Below the pieces are notes generated by a model that saw only the letters and a program-made list of their open reading frames with translations, had not been told where the DNA came from and searched no databases. DNA of 64,000 bases, from contig NZ_CANMSS010000001.1 of assembly GCF_947500695.1 (NCBI RefSeq), positions 372,001 to 436,000 on the forward strand. Direction: 5' to 3'. This DNA comes from an uncultured Pseudoteredinibacter sp. (GTDB taxonomy: Bacteria > Pseudomonadota > Gammaproteobacteria > Pseudomonadales > Cellvibrionaceae). The position numbers and the translations under genes are program-made. This document shows positions 55,222 to 64,000 of the stretch, piece by piece (position 1 is the stretch's first letter; each line of letters begins with the position of its first letter).

Positions 55222-56418
55222 TCAGCCTACTAGTGTGTTCATTTGCATGAGTGGTAATAAAATAGCTAAAACAATTAGAAATACTATACCGCCGACAATG
55301 GTAATTAAGGCTGGCTCTAATACAGCTAGAGCAATTTCGATGCTATTGTTAAGATCCTGTTTTTCTTCCCTGGCCGCTTTCTCTAACATTTGAGCTAATC
55401 GTCCGCTCTGCTCGCCATTACTGATTAGTAAAAGACTGTTAGGGCTCAACAGTTGACTACTTTGTAAAAACTCACTTAGACGTTGTCCGGATTTTAGCTG
55501 TTGTTCGGCGGCTGATAGCGCTTCTTTGTAATCAGGACTTTTAATAAGTCTCGCAGACGACGTAGCTGCATCTGCAATGGGGATTCCGGCTTTATACAGT
55601 ACGGCAATCGTAGATAGGTAGCGGCTGGCGTCATTTTGACGAAGCAGCTCCCGAGTTATGGGTAACTGGGCTGCGATTGATAAACGCCATTGTTGCTGTT
55701 TTAAGAAAACTCTTTTTAATCCAAACACAGCTATAAAGGCTAATATTAAGGCTGGGCCATAATCTTGACTCAGCTCGCTAAGTTTTATCATTATTTGAGT
55801 CAACATTGGCAAATCGGCTTTGCCTTCGAGCTGTTGAACCAGTTTTGGGACTACGGTACTTAACAATAAACCCACGATAGCTACAGCAACAATGCAAAGA
55901 ATGATGGGGTAAAGGCTAGCCATGCGTATTTTATGGCTTTGTGAGATTTGCTCTTCTAAATGATTGCCTAGGGCCTCTAAAATTTGAGTCATTTTGCCGG
56001 ACCTTTCTCCAGCTTTTATTTGAGCGATATAAAGCTCACCAAAACCTGCTTTGCTATCGTGCAATGCGGCGCTCAAGCTTTGCCCCTCTGTTAGTGACTG
56101 ATTAATGCTGTGGCAGCTATCTTCAAGGCTGTTGATGTCATTGTGACTAATGATTCCCTGGATAGCCTGTTTAACAGGTATATTGGCCTCATAGAAGCTG
56201 TGCAGTTGGCGAGTAAACAGTAATAGTTCTTTGGGTTTTAATTTACGCTTTATACTAAGCAAGCTAAAGCTGCGCTTTGCCCCTTGCTCTTGCAGGCTTA
56301 CTAGAGTCAGTGCTCTAGCTCTTAATTCTTGTGTGGCGATATCCTTATTTTCAGCGCTTATCGCTCCGTTGCTGAGTTTTCCTTTGCTGTCTATGGCTCG
56401 ATAAATGTAATGGCGCAT
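55222..56418 (-). CDS. gspF: Type II secretion inner-membrane platform protein GspF
   Basis: 398 aa polytopic protein. Two T2SSF domains, each with the cytoplasmic four-helix bundle and membrane helices: FTRQLHSFYEANIPVKQAI, GERSGKMTQILEALGNHLE and LLLSTVVPKLV in the first; LYKAGIPIADAATSS, SNGEQSGRLAQML and IVGGIVFLIVLAILLPL in the second. Binds GspE and GspL. It lies 2 bp after gspE and 1 bp before gspH. Confidence 0.94.
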   Translation of the reverse strand: MRHYIYRAIDSKGKLSNGAISAENKDIATQELRARALTLVSLQEQGAKRSFSLLSIKRKLKPKELLLFTRQLHSFYEANIPVKQAIQGIISHNDINSLEDSCHSINQSLTEGQSLSAALHDSKAGFGELYIAQIKAGERSGKMTQILEALGNHLEEQISQSHKIRMASLYPIILCIVAVAIVGLLLSTVVPKLVQQLEGKADLPMLTQIMIKLSELSQDYGPALILAFIAVFGLKRVFLKQQQWRLSIAAQLPITRELLRQNDASRYLSTIAVLYKAGIPIADAATSSARLIKSPDYKEALSAAEQQLKSGQRLSEFLQSSQLLSPNSLLLISNGEQSGRLAQMLEKAAREEKQDLNNSIEIALAVLEPALITIVGGIVFLIVLAILLPLMQMNTLVG

Positions 56419-56420
56419 GT

Positions 56421-57887
56421 TTAGTAATCTTGATTTACATTATAAACACGTAGGATTTCGTCGTAGCTGCTTTCTCCCTCAAGCAGCTTGTCGATACAGT
56501 GGCTGTGTAAGGTCCGACCTTGTACCTTTTTAAAGTTAACATCTAATTTTGAATCGTGTTTTTCAGGGCTCAATTTTTGCAGCTGTTGTTGGGCATTCTT
56601 ATCTATGGCTATCATTTCAAATACGGCAATACGCCCACTGTAGCCACTTTGCTCACATTCAGTACAGCCGCTGGCTTTATAAATAGTTTGGCCGACCAGG
56701 CTAGGGTGGCCAAGATGTTGGGCTTGTTGGGGCGATATTTCACTGGCAATGCGGCACTGCATGCAGAGCTTTCGCAGCAGACGCTGAGCTATGATAGCTT
56801 TTAGTGCGCTGGCGAGGAGGAAGGACTCTTGTCCTAAATCCAATAGCCGTGTGATCGCTTCGTCGGCATTATTGGTATGTAAGGTGCTTAAAACTAGGTG
56901 GCCTGTCAAGCTGGCTTGGGTGGCAATGCTGGCCGTTTCACTATCTCTAATTTCGCCGACCATTAGCACGTCTGGGTCTTGCCTTAAAATGGCACGTAGT
57001 GCCTTAGCAAAACCCATGTCAATTGCTGAGTTAACGGGTACTTGTCCGATTCCCGCTAACTCATACTCAATGGGGTCTTCGACAGTCAGAATGTTTTTTT
57101 CGCTGCTATGAATATCTTGGAGGGCGGCATATAGACTGCTGGTTTTGCCAGCCCCAGTGGGGCCGCAAACGAGAACTAAGCCATGGTTTTGCCGAATAGC
57201 CTTTTTAAACTCTTGTAACAAGGGATCCGGCAATCCAAGTTGATCAATTGCAATTTGCTGTTGGCTCTTGTCCAGTATCCTAAGGACTAAGCGCTCTCCA
57301 TGATTTGCCGGTATGGTAGAGATTCGAAGATCTATGGGCTTGCCGGCAAGATTAACTGTCATGCGCCCATCTTGAGGTAAGCGTTGTTCAGCAATGTCGA
57401 GTTCGGCTAATACTTTGATTCTTGAGCAAAGGCGTGGGGCAATTTCCCCTTGCAAGTTTTGGATTTCTTGTAGAACCCCGTCAATTCTAAAACGAATGGC
57501 AAGTTGACCTTTGAATGGCTCGATATGAATGTCGGAAGCTTGTCGGCGAATAGCTTGACTAAGTATACGGTTAAACAGCTTAATAATGGGGGCATCGTCA
57601 CCTTCGGCCAGTAACTCAATATCCTTGGCTTGCCATAGGGAGTCTTCACTCAAAGGTTCTTCGTCAAAAGTCTCGCTCTGAGATTGATAGAAGTGCTGCA
57701 GCTTTTCTTGAAACTCTCCCACCTCAAGTTGCTGAACTTCAATGCCAGCAGGTAAGCGTCTTTGTACCTCAAGTAGGCTGTCTAGACTGGTGTTTTCAGT
57801 TACAAAAATAAGGCTTATTTGTGAATCGCTATGACTCACAAATATTGAGTTTTGATTGGCAAATTCAAAATTCAGCTTTTCCATCAA
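56421..57887 (-). CDS. gspE: Type II secretion ATPase GspE
   Basis: 488 aa. Walker A GPTGAGKTSSLYA, Asp box TVEDPIEYEL, Walker B MVGEIRDSETA, His box LSTLHTNNAD. The zinc-binding tetracysteine is complete (CMQC and CTEC). N-terminal half of about 100 residues corresponds to the domain that binds GspL. Powers pseudopilus assembly from the cytoplasm. 8 bp from gspD. Confidence 0.96.
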   Translation of the reverse strand: MMEKLNFEFANQNSIFVSHSDSQISLIFVTENTSLDSLLEVQRRLPAGIEVQQLEVGEFQEKLQHFYQSQSETFDEEPLSEDSLWQAKDIELLAEGDDAPIIKLFNRILSQAIRRQASDIHIEPFKGQLAIRFRIDGVLQEIQNLQGEIAPRLCSRIKVLAELDIAEQRLPQDGRMTVNLAGKPIDLRISTIPANHGERLVLRILDKSQQQIAIDQLGLPDPLLQEFKKAIRQNHGLVLVCGPTGAGKTSSLYAALQDIHSSEKNILTVEDPIEYELAGIGQVPVNSAIDMGFAKALRAILRQDPDVLMVGEIRDSETASIATQASLTGHLVLSTLHTNNADEAITRLLDLGQESFLLASALKAIIAQRLLRKLCMQCRIASEISPQQAQHLGHPSLVGQTIYKASGCTECEQSGYSGRIAVFEMIAIDKNAQQQLQKLSPEKHDSKLDVNFKKVQGRTLHSHCIDKLLEGESSYDEILRVYNVNQDY

Positions 57888-57895
57888 AAATTTGC

Positions 57896-59860
57896 CTATT
57901 CTTCAAATACCGGTAAGACTGGAATGATGTCGTTATCTAAAAGGGGGATTCCAGTTTCCTGTTTAAGCAGCTGTTCAGCACGAATATAACGGTATTTTTT
58001 CTGACTAATAGCGTTCAAAAGTTGCTGGTCACGGATAATGGTAGGGCGTAAAAATACCATGAGATTGCGCTTACTCTTTTCGCTATTGTCGCTGCGAAAC
58101 ACCCGTCCCAGCAGTGGGATATCGCCCAGTAGGGGGACCTTTGAATTGACGAGCTGAATGCGCTCATCCATTAAGCCACCAAGTACGATGGTTTCGCCAT
58201 CTTCGGCGAGTACGGTGGTGTTTAAAGTACGTTTATTAGTGATCAAGTCTGAGGCTTGTAGTCCGGTTAATGAAGAAACTTCTTGTTGTATTTTGAGCTG
58301 AATCGCGTTGCCTTCATTGATTTGAGGCTTAACTTCTAATTTGATGCCGACTTCTTTGCGGTCAATGGTTTGGAAGGGGTTGCTGTTATTACTGCCGGTT
58401 GTTGAGCCGGTAATAAATGGGACTTCTTGACCGACTAGAATAGAGGCTTCTTCGTTGTCTGTGACTAATAGGCTGGGTGTGGAGAGGATGTTAGAGTCGG
58501 TATTTTCTGCGAGAGCATTAATTAGTACAGCAAAGCTCAATCCGTTATCGCGTATCCTGCCCCCAGCTAGATTAAGGCCGTTGGCCCCAGAAAGTGCATT
58601 GTTTAAGGCGCTATCATTGTCAGTGAGTAGGGCGCCAGCAAGTGCGGCAGCGTTTAAACTACCCACGGTGCTGCTTAAACCACCACCAATTTGCCCGTCT
58701 TTGCCTACTAGCCACTGTACTCCAAGCTCTTTAGCCAAGGTGTCCGAGAGCTCGACGATAATTGCTTCGATGAGTACCTGTGCGCGGCGGATATCCAGCT
58801 GTGCGATTAGCGCTTTGGCATCGCTGACGGCTTGCTGTGTACCCGTTAGTATCAAGGCATTGATATCCTCATCGACTTCAACGTTTAGTGCTTTATCAGG
58901 GTTAGCTTGTTGTTTTCCAGCGATGCCCTGTTTGGGTTGTTCAATACCTTGTAGGATTTTTTGTAGCTTCAAGGCATTGGCATACTGAAGGTAAACAACT
59001 TGATGTCGCTGCTGCTGGTCATCACCTTTGTCCAGCTCTCGTAAAATGCTTCTTAGTTTAAAGCGTTCGCGACTAGGGCCGCGTAACAAGACACTATTGC
59101 TGTTTTGATCATAAGCTATGGCAACTTTATTGGTTTTTTCGTCGCCATTGGCTTTAAGTAGGGCACTGAGCAGTTGTGCCATGCTCGCCGCGGAGCTGTT
59201 TTTTAAAGGTACAGCTTCAAGATCTTGCTGGCCTTGTTGGTCGACGTTTTGGGCGATTTTTAATAGGCGGCTAATATTGGCCGAGCGGTCTGTAATAATC
59301 AGCGTATTGCTGGGCTCATAAGCATTGATAACCCCGATACGGCCGTCGACAAGTGGGCGTAAAGTGTTCAATAAGCTTTTGGCGGCAACGTTTTCTAGAT
59401 GGATGACTCTTGTGATGATGGCATCACTGGCTTCGGTATCTTCGCCGGTGGAAACCAGGCCGCCCTCAAGCTTAGCTTGTGGGGCAAGTACAACTTTTAA
59501 GATATTTTCGCCTTGTAATACGGCCATATAGCCGTGAGCTTGCAGCTGACTTAGAAAGATTTCATAAACTTCGTCAGCGCTTAATGACTTGCGACTATTA
59601 ATATTGACTCTGCCTTTAACGCGCGGGTCGATAATAATAGTTCGCCCAGTAATTTTTCCAACGGAAGTTATAAATTCACGCATTTCAACATCATTCATGG
59701 TGAATTCAAATTTTTCGGCTTCATTGGCTAGAGCTAAGGGTGTAGCTAAAACAAACAATAAGCAGGCTCGAAACGCCAACTTATTCGTTGTTGCAAGTAG
59801 CGCTCTATTAACGATTTTTATTAATGAGATCTTACCGTTTTTTATCATTGTTATATCCAT
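57896..59860 (-). CDS. gspD: Type II secretion outer-membrane secretin GspD
   Basis: 654 aa. Signal segment (LLFVLATPLALA), N0 domain FTMNDVEMREFITSVGKITG, three N domains, then the secretin barrel with VGQEVPFITGS, EVGIKLEVKPQI and the LVNSKVPLLGDIPLLGRVF signature. Forms the exit channel. 37 bp from gspC. The start may be ATG 59860 or the ATG four codons later. Confidence 0.96.
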   Translation of the reverse strand: MDITMIKNGKISLIKIVNRALLATTNKLAFRACLLFVLATPLALANEAEKFEFTMNDVEMREFITSVGKITGRTIIIDPRVKGRVNINSRKSLSADEVYEIFLSQLQAHGYMAVLQGENILKVVLAPQAKLEGGLVSTGEDTEASDAIITRVIHLENVAAKSLLNTLRPLVDGRIGVINAYEPSNTLIITDRSANISRLLKIAQNVDQQGQQDLEAVPLKNSSAASMAQLLSALLKANGDEKTNKVAIAYDQNSNSVLLRGPSRERFKLRSILRELDKGDDQQQRHQVVYLQYANALKLQKILQGIEQPKQGIAGKQQANPDKALNVEVDEDINALILTGTQQAVSDAKALIAQLDIRRAQVLIEAIIVELSDTLAKELGVQWLVGKDGQIGGGLSSTVGSLNAAALAGALLTDNDSALNNALSGANGLNLAGGRIRDNGLSFAVLINALAENTDSNILSTPSLLVTDNEEASILVGQEVPFITGSTTGSNNSNPFQTIDRKEVGIKLEVKPQINEGNAIQLKIQQEVSSLTGLQASDLITNKRTLNTTVLAEDGETIVLGGLMDERIQLVNSKVPLLGDIPLLGRVFRSDNSEKSKRNLMVFLRPTIIRDQQLLNAISQKKYRYIRAEQLLKQETGIPLLDNDIIPVLPVFEE

Positions 59861-59897
59861 AAAGGTAAAGAGTCTTAATCCTAAAATTAATGCCTGT

Positions 59898-60704
59898 TTA
59901 AAAAACCAATGTCAGCTGGCGTTCTGTACCGTCTCGGCTGAGTTGTAATTCAATTTTTCCGCTGCTTAGTAGCCTTGGTACGGAGCTCAAACCAATGTCA
60001 GCAATGGGGGTATTATTGATGTGGGTTAGCTGATCACCTGTTTCTAATCCAGCTTGATTGAATAGTGTAGCGGATTTACTTGGTGAAAGAGATAAGCTGC
60101 TGAGCTTGCCGTTTTCATAGTTAGCTTGAGCCTGAATGTGATCGGCAAGCGAATTTGGCTGCTGCAGTACAATCGTTTTTAGTTGTGGCAGCTTGATGAC
60201 AGTTGCTGTTGTTTCTTCACTTATTTCTTTTCCATTAAGCCCTAATCGCTTTTCGCCCCAGGGGCCAGTGAGGGTAATGTTATCTGCGGCGATGGCTTTA
60301 ATGGTGACGTTTTTTTGCTCTGGTAAATGCTCACCCACTGACATAAGTAATTGTTCGTCGTGCCAACGTATGATGGCGAAAGACTGTTTAGCACTACTGC
60401 GAACCAAACCAACGAGTTGCACCTGGTCGAGCTCTTGCCAACTTTGTGCTTGGGTATCAAGAATCGAGCTGGCTCGTTTGGAAGCTTTTGTGGCTGTTTT
60501 TTTAGAGACCGGCTTAATGGCGATATCGATCTCTGATTGCGGGTTTGTTGCCCGTTGCTGAGGCGGAGCTAGATAACGCTGCAGGCTAAGTAATACGATA
60601 ACGCAAACTGCTAGCAAAAATAGCCATTCTAAGATCGCTACGCGGTTTCTGCCGAGAGGTAAGCGGCTGTATATTGGATATAGTGCTGCGCGAAATAAAG
60701 ACAT
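59898..60704 (-). CDS. gspC: Type II secretion inner-membrane protein GspC (PDZ type)
   Basis: 268 aa. Cytoplasmic N-terminus, membrane helix (about 24-42), Lys/Thr linker, HR homology region (WQELDQVQLVGLVRSSAKQS to ENITLTGPWGEKRLG), then a PDZ domain with FNQAGLETGDQLTHINNTPI. Couples the inner platform to the GspD secretin. First gene of the operon gspC-D-E-F-H-I-J-K-L, which runs to 51783. Confidence 0.92.
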   Translation of the reverse strand: MSLFRAALYPIYSRLPLGRNRVAILEWLFLLAVCVIVLLSLQRYLAPPQQRATNPQSEIDIAIKPVSKKTATKASKRASSILDTQAQSWQELDQVQLVGLVRSSAKQSFAIIRWHDEQLLMSVGEHLPEQKNVTIKAIAADNITLTGPWGEKRLGLNGKEISEETTATVIKLPQLKTIVLQQPNSLADHIQAQANYENGKLSSLSLSPSKSATLFNQAGLETGDQLTHINNTPIADIGLSSVPRLLSSGKIELQLSRDGTERQLTLVF

Positions 60705-61008
60705 GCCGCCGTTGCCGAAGTACTGATTTCTAGGTTTTTATTTTGAGTTCTGCTTGCGCGGCTTTGCTCATCGCTTTGAGCCACGCATTCATTGCTACTC
60801 TTATCGTAGAGTAAGAGATCTTAGGTTAACACAAAATTACCTAGGATTACTTATCCATAGCATGGCTAGTTTTAGCAATAGAATTTAAAGAGGGTTGGGG
60901 CGGTCAGAGCATTTTCAGGAAGGTTAAAAAACAGACAGGCGCCCCGCGGGGCGCTTTGAGTCAGGCGTGCAGAGGCACGCCCATGGCTTGTAAGTCGAAG
61001 TGAGTAGG
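60705..61008. other. 304-bp region between gdhA and gspC
   Basis: Holds the gspC upstream region and, just past the gdhA stop, two strong GC hairpins (listed separately). No gene or convincing gspC promoter is seen. Confidence 0.5.
60925..60981 (-). terminator. Tandem hairpin terminator of gdhA
   Basis: On the minus strand GGCGTGC/GCACGCC (loop of 4) is followed by GCGCCCCGCGGGGCGC, an 8-bp inverted repeat without a loop, then TGTCTGTTTTTT. The U-tract lies 6 bases from the second stem, so it is a good though not textbook terminator. Confidence 0.7.
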
Positions 61009-62376
61009 CTAGATAACACCGTAGGCAATCATGGCGTTAGCGACCTTGTTAAAACCTGCAATATTGGCGCCTCGGACATAATCGATGTAATCGTCACCAG
61101 GCTGTTGGCCGTATTCCATGCAGTTGTCGTGAATGGTCTGCATAATATTGCGTAGTTGGCGATTTAGATTGGTTTCATCCCAAGAGATACGCGCAGAGTT
61201 CTGGCTCATTTCCAAGCCGGATACCGCAACACCACCGGCATTTGCTGCCTTGCTCGGTGCATACATGATGCGAGCTTTTTGAAATACTTCTACGCCGCCA
61301 GCAGTGGTGGGCATATTGGCGCCTTCTGATACAGCCATACAGCCATTTTTAACCAGCGCCAAAGCATCTTCCTCGTGCAGCTCATTTTGAGTAGCACAAG
61401 GGAAGGCCAAGTCGCAGGGTACCTTCCATGGGCGCTCGCCAGCATGAAAGCTCGCGCCTGGGTACTCTTCAACATACTCTGAAATTCGACCGCGCTTAAC
61501 ATTTTTCAGATGCAGGACGAAGTCCAGCTTATCTTCATCGATACCCTCTGGATCATGAATAAAGCCAGAAGAATCTGATAGTGTTAGTACCTTGGCGCCA
61601 AGTTCGATAAGCTTTTTGCTGGCATAGCTTGCAACATTACCCGAGCCAGATACCACGGCTGTCTTGCCAGCTAGGCTTTGATTGCGCACCTTCAGCATGT
61701 CTTCCAGCATATATACAGCGCCGAAGCCGGTAGCCTCTGTTCTGACAAGGCTGCCGCCATATTCAAGGCCTTTACCGGTAAGAATGCCGGTGAACTCGTT
61801 GGTAAGACGTTTGTGTTGGCCAAACATATAACCAATTTCTCGACCTCCAACACCGATATCGCCGGCGGGCACGTCGGTATCGGCACCGATATGTCTGAAC
61901 AGCTGAGTCATAAAGGCTTGGCAAAAGCGCATTACTTCACGATCGGATTTGCCCTTAGGGTTAAAGTCAGAACCACCTTTACCGCCACCCATAGGTAAAC
62001 CCGTTAGGCTGTTTTTAAAGGTTTGCTCAAAAGCTAGAAACTTTAAAGTGGAGAGGGTGACATCGTGGTGAAACCGTAAGCCGCCTTTGTAGGGGCCGAT
62101 GGCATTATTGCACTGTACTCGATAGCCACGGTTAACGCGGACATTACCCTCGTCATCTTCCCAGCACACTCGAAAGCTGACAATTCTATCGGGTTCTGTC
62201 ATGCGCTCTAAGACTCGGGCCTCTTTGTAGATCGGCTTGTCTTGAATATAAGGGATGATCGTTTCGGCGACTTCATGTACGGCTTGGTGAAAATCAGATT
62301 CGCCTGGGTTACGACGAACTAGGCCTTGCATAAATTCATCTATTTCACTTTGAACGGCACTAGAGTGTTGTGTCAT
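61009..62376 (-). CDS. gdhA: NADP-type glutamate dehydrogenase
   Basis: Reductive amination of 2-oxoglutarate to glutamate, main ammonium entry when nitrogen is plentiful. 455 aa against 447 in E. coli. Active-site loop LPMGGGKGGSDFNPKGKS, then VPAGDIGVGGREIGYM, nucleotide fold VVSGSGNVASYASKKL, and AEGANMPTT. The hexameric long-chain type is typical of NADP-specific forms; cofactor use is inferred from family. AAGGAGCC before ATG 62376. Confidence 0.95.
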   Translation of the reverse strand: MTQHSSAVQSEIDEFMQGLVRRNPGESDFHQAVHEVAETIIPYIQDKPIYKEARVLERMTEPDRIVSFRVCWEDDEGNVRVNRGYRVQCNNAIGPYKGGLRFHHDVTLSTLKFLAFEQTFKNSLTGLPMGGGKGGSDFNPKGKSDREVMRFCQAFMTQLFRHIGADTDVPAGDIGVGGREIGYMFGQHKRLTNEFTGILTGKGLEYGGSLVRTEATGFGAVYMLEDMLKVRNQSLAGKTAVVSGSGNVASYASKKLIELGAKVLTLSDSSGFIHDPEGIDEDKLDFVLHLKNVKRGRISEYVEEYPGASFHAGERPWKVPCDLAFPCATQNELHEEDALALVKNGCMAVSEGANMPTTAGGVEVFQKARIMYAPSKAANAGGVAVSGLEMSQNSARISWDETNLNRQLRNIMQTIHDNCMEYGQQPGDDYIDYVRGANIAGFNKVANAMIAYGVI

Positions 62377-62807
62377 GTGTGGCTCCTTAATGAGTAGCTT
62401 GCTTATACTCTTTATTGTTAGCTAATTAGAGCAGTGCATTGGCAATACTGTTTATATAGGTGTATCTGTTAATTAAGTCTAGCAGCCAAAGCATTACTGA
62501 CATTGCCAGAGTTGGGCGCACAGTTAAAGCTAGTGGTGTGTTTAGGCGCCAGCTTTGGTAAGAGGGCGCTTAAATCTATATGGCCTGTTGCCCCTTGTTG
62601 TGGCTTGGCGTTTAAACCCTCAACTGTTTAAACATGGCTGCTATATGCTATGTTTACGGCGGCAGTGTGCCATACTTAAGGTAAGGCAAAGATAAGAAGT
62701 TACTTTAAGTTGCAAACGTAAGGACATAATTGTTAAGGTTGACAGTAGATAACTAGTAGAATCGGGTTCATTGGAAGGCAACCCTCTCATAGATAACGAG
62801 GCCAGTG
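62377..62807. other. 431-bp divergent region between gdhA and the T6SS FHA gene
   Basis: No gene seen. It should hold the promoters of gdhA and the type VI cluster. A TTGACA (62739) is followed after only 12 bp by TAGAAT, too close for sigma-70. No clear sigma-54 (TGGCAC-N5-TTGC) site either. GAGG before ATG 62808 is the ribosome site. Confidence 0.5.
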
Positions 62808-63857
62808 ATGGAGTTAACGTTAACGGTTCAAAAAGCCCCCCACGGCGCCGAACATATGCTGGGTAAGTCGTTTCGGTTCTGGGCGCTTGGTTGTCGACTA
62901 GGGCGTGCGGCCAATAACGATATTGTGCTAGTAGACCCTCAGCGCTATGTGTCTTCCAATCATGCTGTCATTACCTTTGAAGGTGGCCAATTTACCATTA
63001 TCGACCAGTCGGCTAATGGGCTTTTTATCGATGGCTCTCCAACATCTCTAGGCGTCGGTCGTCGCCATGTAATCTCTCAAGGCGAAATGTTAGGGGCAGG
63101 TGAGTATCTGCTAAAGGTCAATCTAAGTGCGCAGCCAAGCCAGTCCCCACAATCAAATGTGGTGAGTATTGCTGCTGAGAATTCATCCATTCCACAAATG
63201 GCGTCTCAATCGCCGGCTTCTTCGGCTATTCCCCCTCAGGTAAGGGATTGTAATTCTACTTCAGACCCTGTCCAATTAGCATTGCAACTGGGCTTGCAAG
63301 GAATGAGCGAAGAGCAGCTAAACGGTATTTCCTCTGAGATTTGTGATGTGGTTAAACGCTGCGTTGAAGGCGTTATGGTCATATTGGGTAATCGGAGAAA
63401 TATGAAAAGCCAGCTGCATATGGATATGACCCAAATACAGCCAGCAAACAATAACGCATTAAAGTTCTCTGTTTCGGCTGATGAGGCTTTGGAGACCATG
63501 TTCGCCAAGTCGGGCGAAGGCTATATGGCTCCAGCTAACAGTATTAAAGAAGCTTTCCAGGATATCGCGGACCACCAGGTAGCGATGATGGCGGCGATGA
63601 TGCAAGCATCTCAGCAAATGATGATGCGTTTTCATCCCGACCAGTTGGAAAGTGAATTTGCTCAAATGAGCCAAGCCAAGGGCCTGTTTTCATCGAAGCA
63701 GAAACCTTGGGATATGTATAAAGATTATTATAAACAGATGGTTGGCGCACAGCGTAGCTCTGTAAATGATCAGTTTATTGAAGACTTTGCCGCAGCCTAT
63801 GAACAGCAGTTGCAATTAATCAATATGGATCGCAAACAAGGTAATACTGTGAATTAG
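62808..63857 (+). CDS. tagH: Type VI secretion-associated FHA domain protein (TagH/ImpI-like)
   Basis: 349 aa. N-terminal FHA domain (about 20-105) with LGRAANNDIVL, VSSNHAVITF and SANGLFIDG, and a C-terminal helical domain with LQLGLQGMSEEQLN and a late DMYKDYYKQMVG segment as in T6SS FHA proteins. In other bacteria these proteins are read-out partners of the threonine kinase PpkA that switches T6SS on. Start ATG 62808 (GTG 62805 is the alternative), 6 bases after GAGG. Its neighbours beyond the window should be T6SS genes. Confidence 0.85.
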   Translation: MELTLTVQKAPHGAEHMLGKSFRFWALGCRLGRAANNDIVLVDPQRYVSSNHAVITFEGGQFTIIDQSANGLFIDGSPTSLGVGRRHVISQGEMLGAGEYLLKVNLSAQPSQSPQSNVVSIAAENSSIPQMASQSPASSAIPPQVRDCNSTSDPVQLALQLGLQGMSEEQLNGISSEICDVVKRCVEGVMVILGNRRNMKSQLHMDMTQIQPANNNALKFSVSADEALETMFAKSGEGYMAPANSIKEAFQDIADHQVAMMAAMMQASQQMMMRFHPDQLESEFAQMSQAKGLFSSKQKPWDMYKDYYKQMVGAQRSSVNDQFIEDFAAAYEQQLQLINMDRKQGNTVN

Positions 63858-63868
63858 CGCTTTTTCCA

Positions 63869-63917
63869 GGCTAGCCAGCATCATTCAAGTCGCATACGGA
63901 GTGCGACTGGTCTAGCC
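63869..63917. repeat. Intergenic hairpin after tagH
   Basis: Outer arms GGCTAGCCAG (63869-63878) and CTGGTCTAGCC (63907-63917) pair with one bulged base; inner arms GTCGCA/TGCGAC (63889-63907) enclose TACGGAG. No T-tract. It may shield the mRNA end or adjust expression between tagH and the next gene. Confidence 0.5.
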
Positions 63918-63928
63918 GGGATGAAGTC

Positions 63929-64000
63929 GTGAGTAAAGATAAGCAACCTATAGCTGGCACAAGTTCTTCTGGTGACACAAAAGGGGACGCTAGCAGAACC
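63929..64000 (+). CDS. Start of the next type VI cluster gene (cut by window edge)
   Basis: GTG 63929 opens a frame that stays open to the edge (24 codons), starting MSKDKQPIAGTSSSGDTKGD, a Ser/Gly/Asp-rich start. Product unknown; expected to be a T6SS gene from context. Confidence 0.5.
   Translation, partial: MSKDKQPIAGTSSSGDTKGDASRT

Noticed and set aside
62739..62767. Sigma-70 promoter TTGACA ... TAGAAT before tagH
   Set aside because: The spacer is only 12 bp, far below the workable 16-18.

Overview
The window is chromosomal DNA of a free-living, probably marine gammaproteobacterium near the Cellvibrionales/Pseudomonas side of the class. The evidence is gene content and order. The run topA - small genes - sulA - lexA matches Pseudomonas. 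The order gloB - yafS-like methyltransferase - rnhA - dnaQ is the classical gammaproteobacterial one. Isocitrate lyase is the long (531 aa) Pseudomonas type, and lexA/sulA form an SOS operon. Genes are dense and nearly all intact. I see no rRNA or tRNA gene, no insertion sequence, no prophage and no CRISPR array.

Layout. 1-4.2 kb: serS-cysG, a 106-bp multi-hairpin intergenic element, and a DAHP synthase. 4.3-10.8 kb: a two-gene AddAB-like helicase/nuclease operon. 10.9-14.9 kb: Nudix hydrolase, trmH behind a 555-bp AT-rich spacer with a DnaA-box cluster, an Lrp-type regulator and a BdlA-like PAS-PAS chemoreceptor. 15.1-21.9 kb: a phosphosignalling island holding a membrane Ser/Thr kinase fused to an FGE/sulfatase-modifying-type domain, a tail-anchored PP2C phosphatase, a divergent double-FHA membrane protein, then a DUF5610-like protein whose start codon abuts a perfect 16-bp hairpin. 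22-28 kb: slt, uup, a universal stress protein and two membrane-anchored unknowns. 28.5-33.3 kb: topA and the SOS operon with two LexA boxes. 33.5-40.7 kb: a TolC-family porin, mltD, gloB, yafS-like, rnhA and dnaQ. 40.8-48.3 kb: a BspA-type leucine-rich-repeat pseudogene, a secreted endonuclease/exonuclease/phosphatase-family protein, nitronate monooxygenase, a lipoprotein, an ECF sigma factor with a DUF6768-like membrane partner, aceA and a possible ADP-ribosyltransferase-fold protein. 48.6-51.8 kb: diguanylate cyclase, LysR regulator and LpxR-type lipid A deacylase. 51.8-60.7 kb: a type II secretion operon gspCDEFHIJKL that lacks gspG and gspM and ends in a truncated gspL. 61-64 kb: gdhA, then the first gene of what is probably a type VI secretion cluster (tagH-type FHA protein) and the first codons of the next gene, cut by the window edge.

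How the genes connect. Three themes stand out. First, genome maintenance: AddAB-like nuclease, TopA, LexA/SulA, RnhA, DnaQ. Second, the cell envelope: Slt, MltD, TolC, LpxR and T2SS. Third, phosphothreonine-style signalling: kinase, phosphatase and FHA proteins, with a T6SS FHA protein at the right edge. The most unusual items are the kinase-FGE fusion island, the incomplete T2SS operon, the hairpin abutting the DUF5610 start, the DnaA-box cluster away from any dnaA gene, and the two-nonsense LRR pseudogene.
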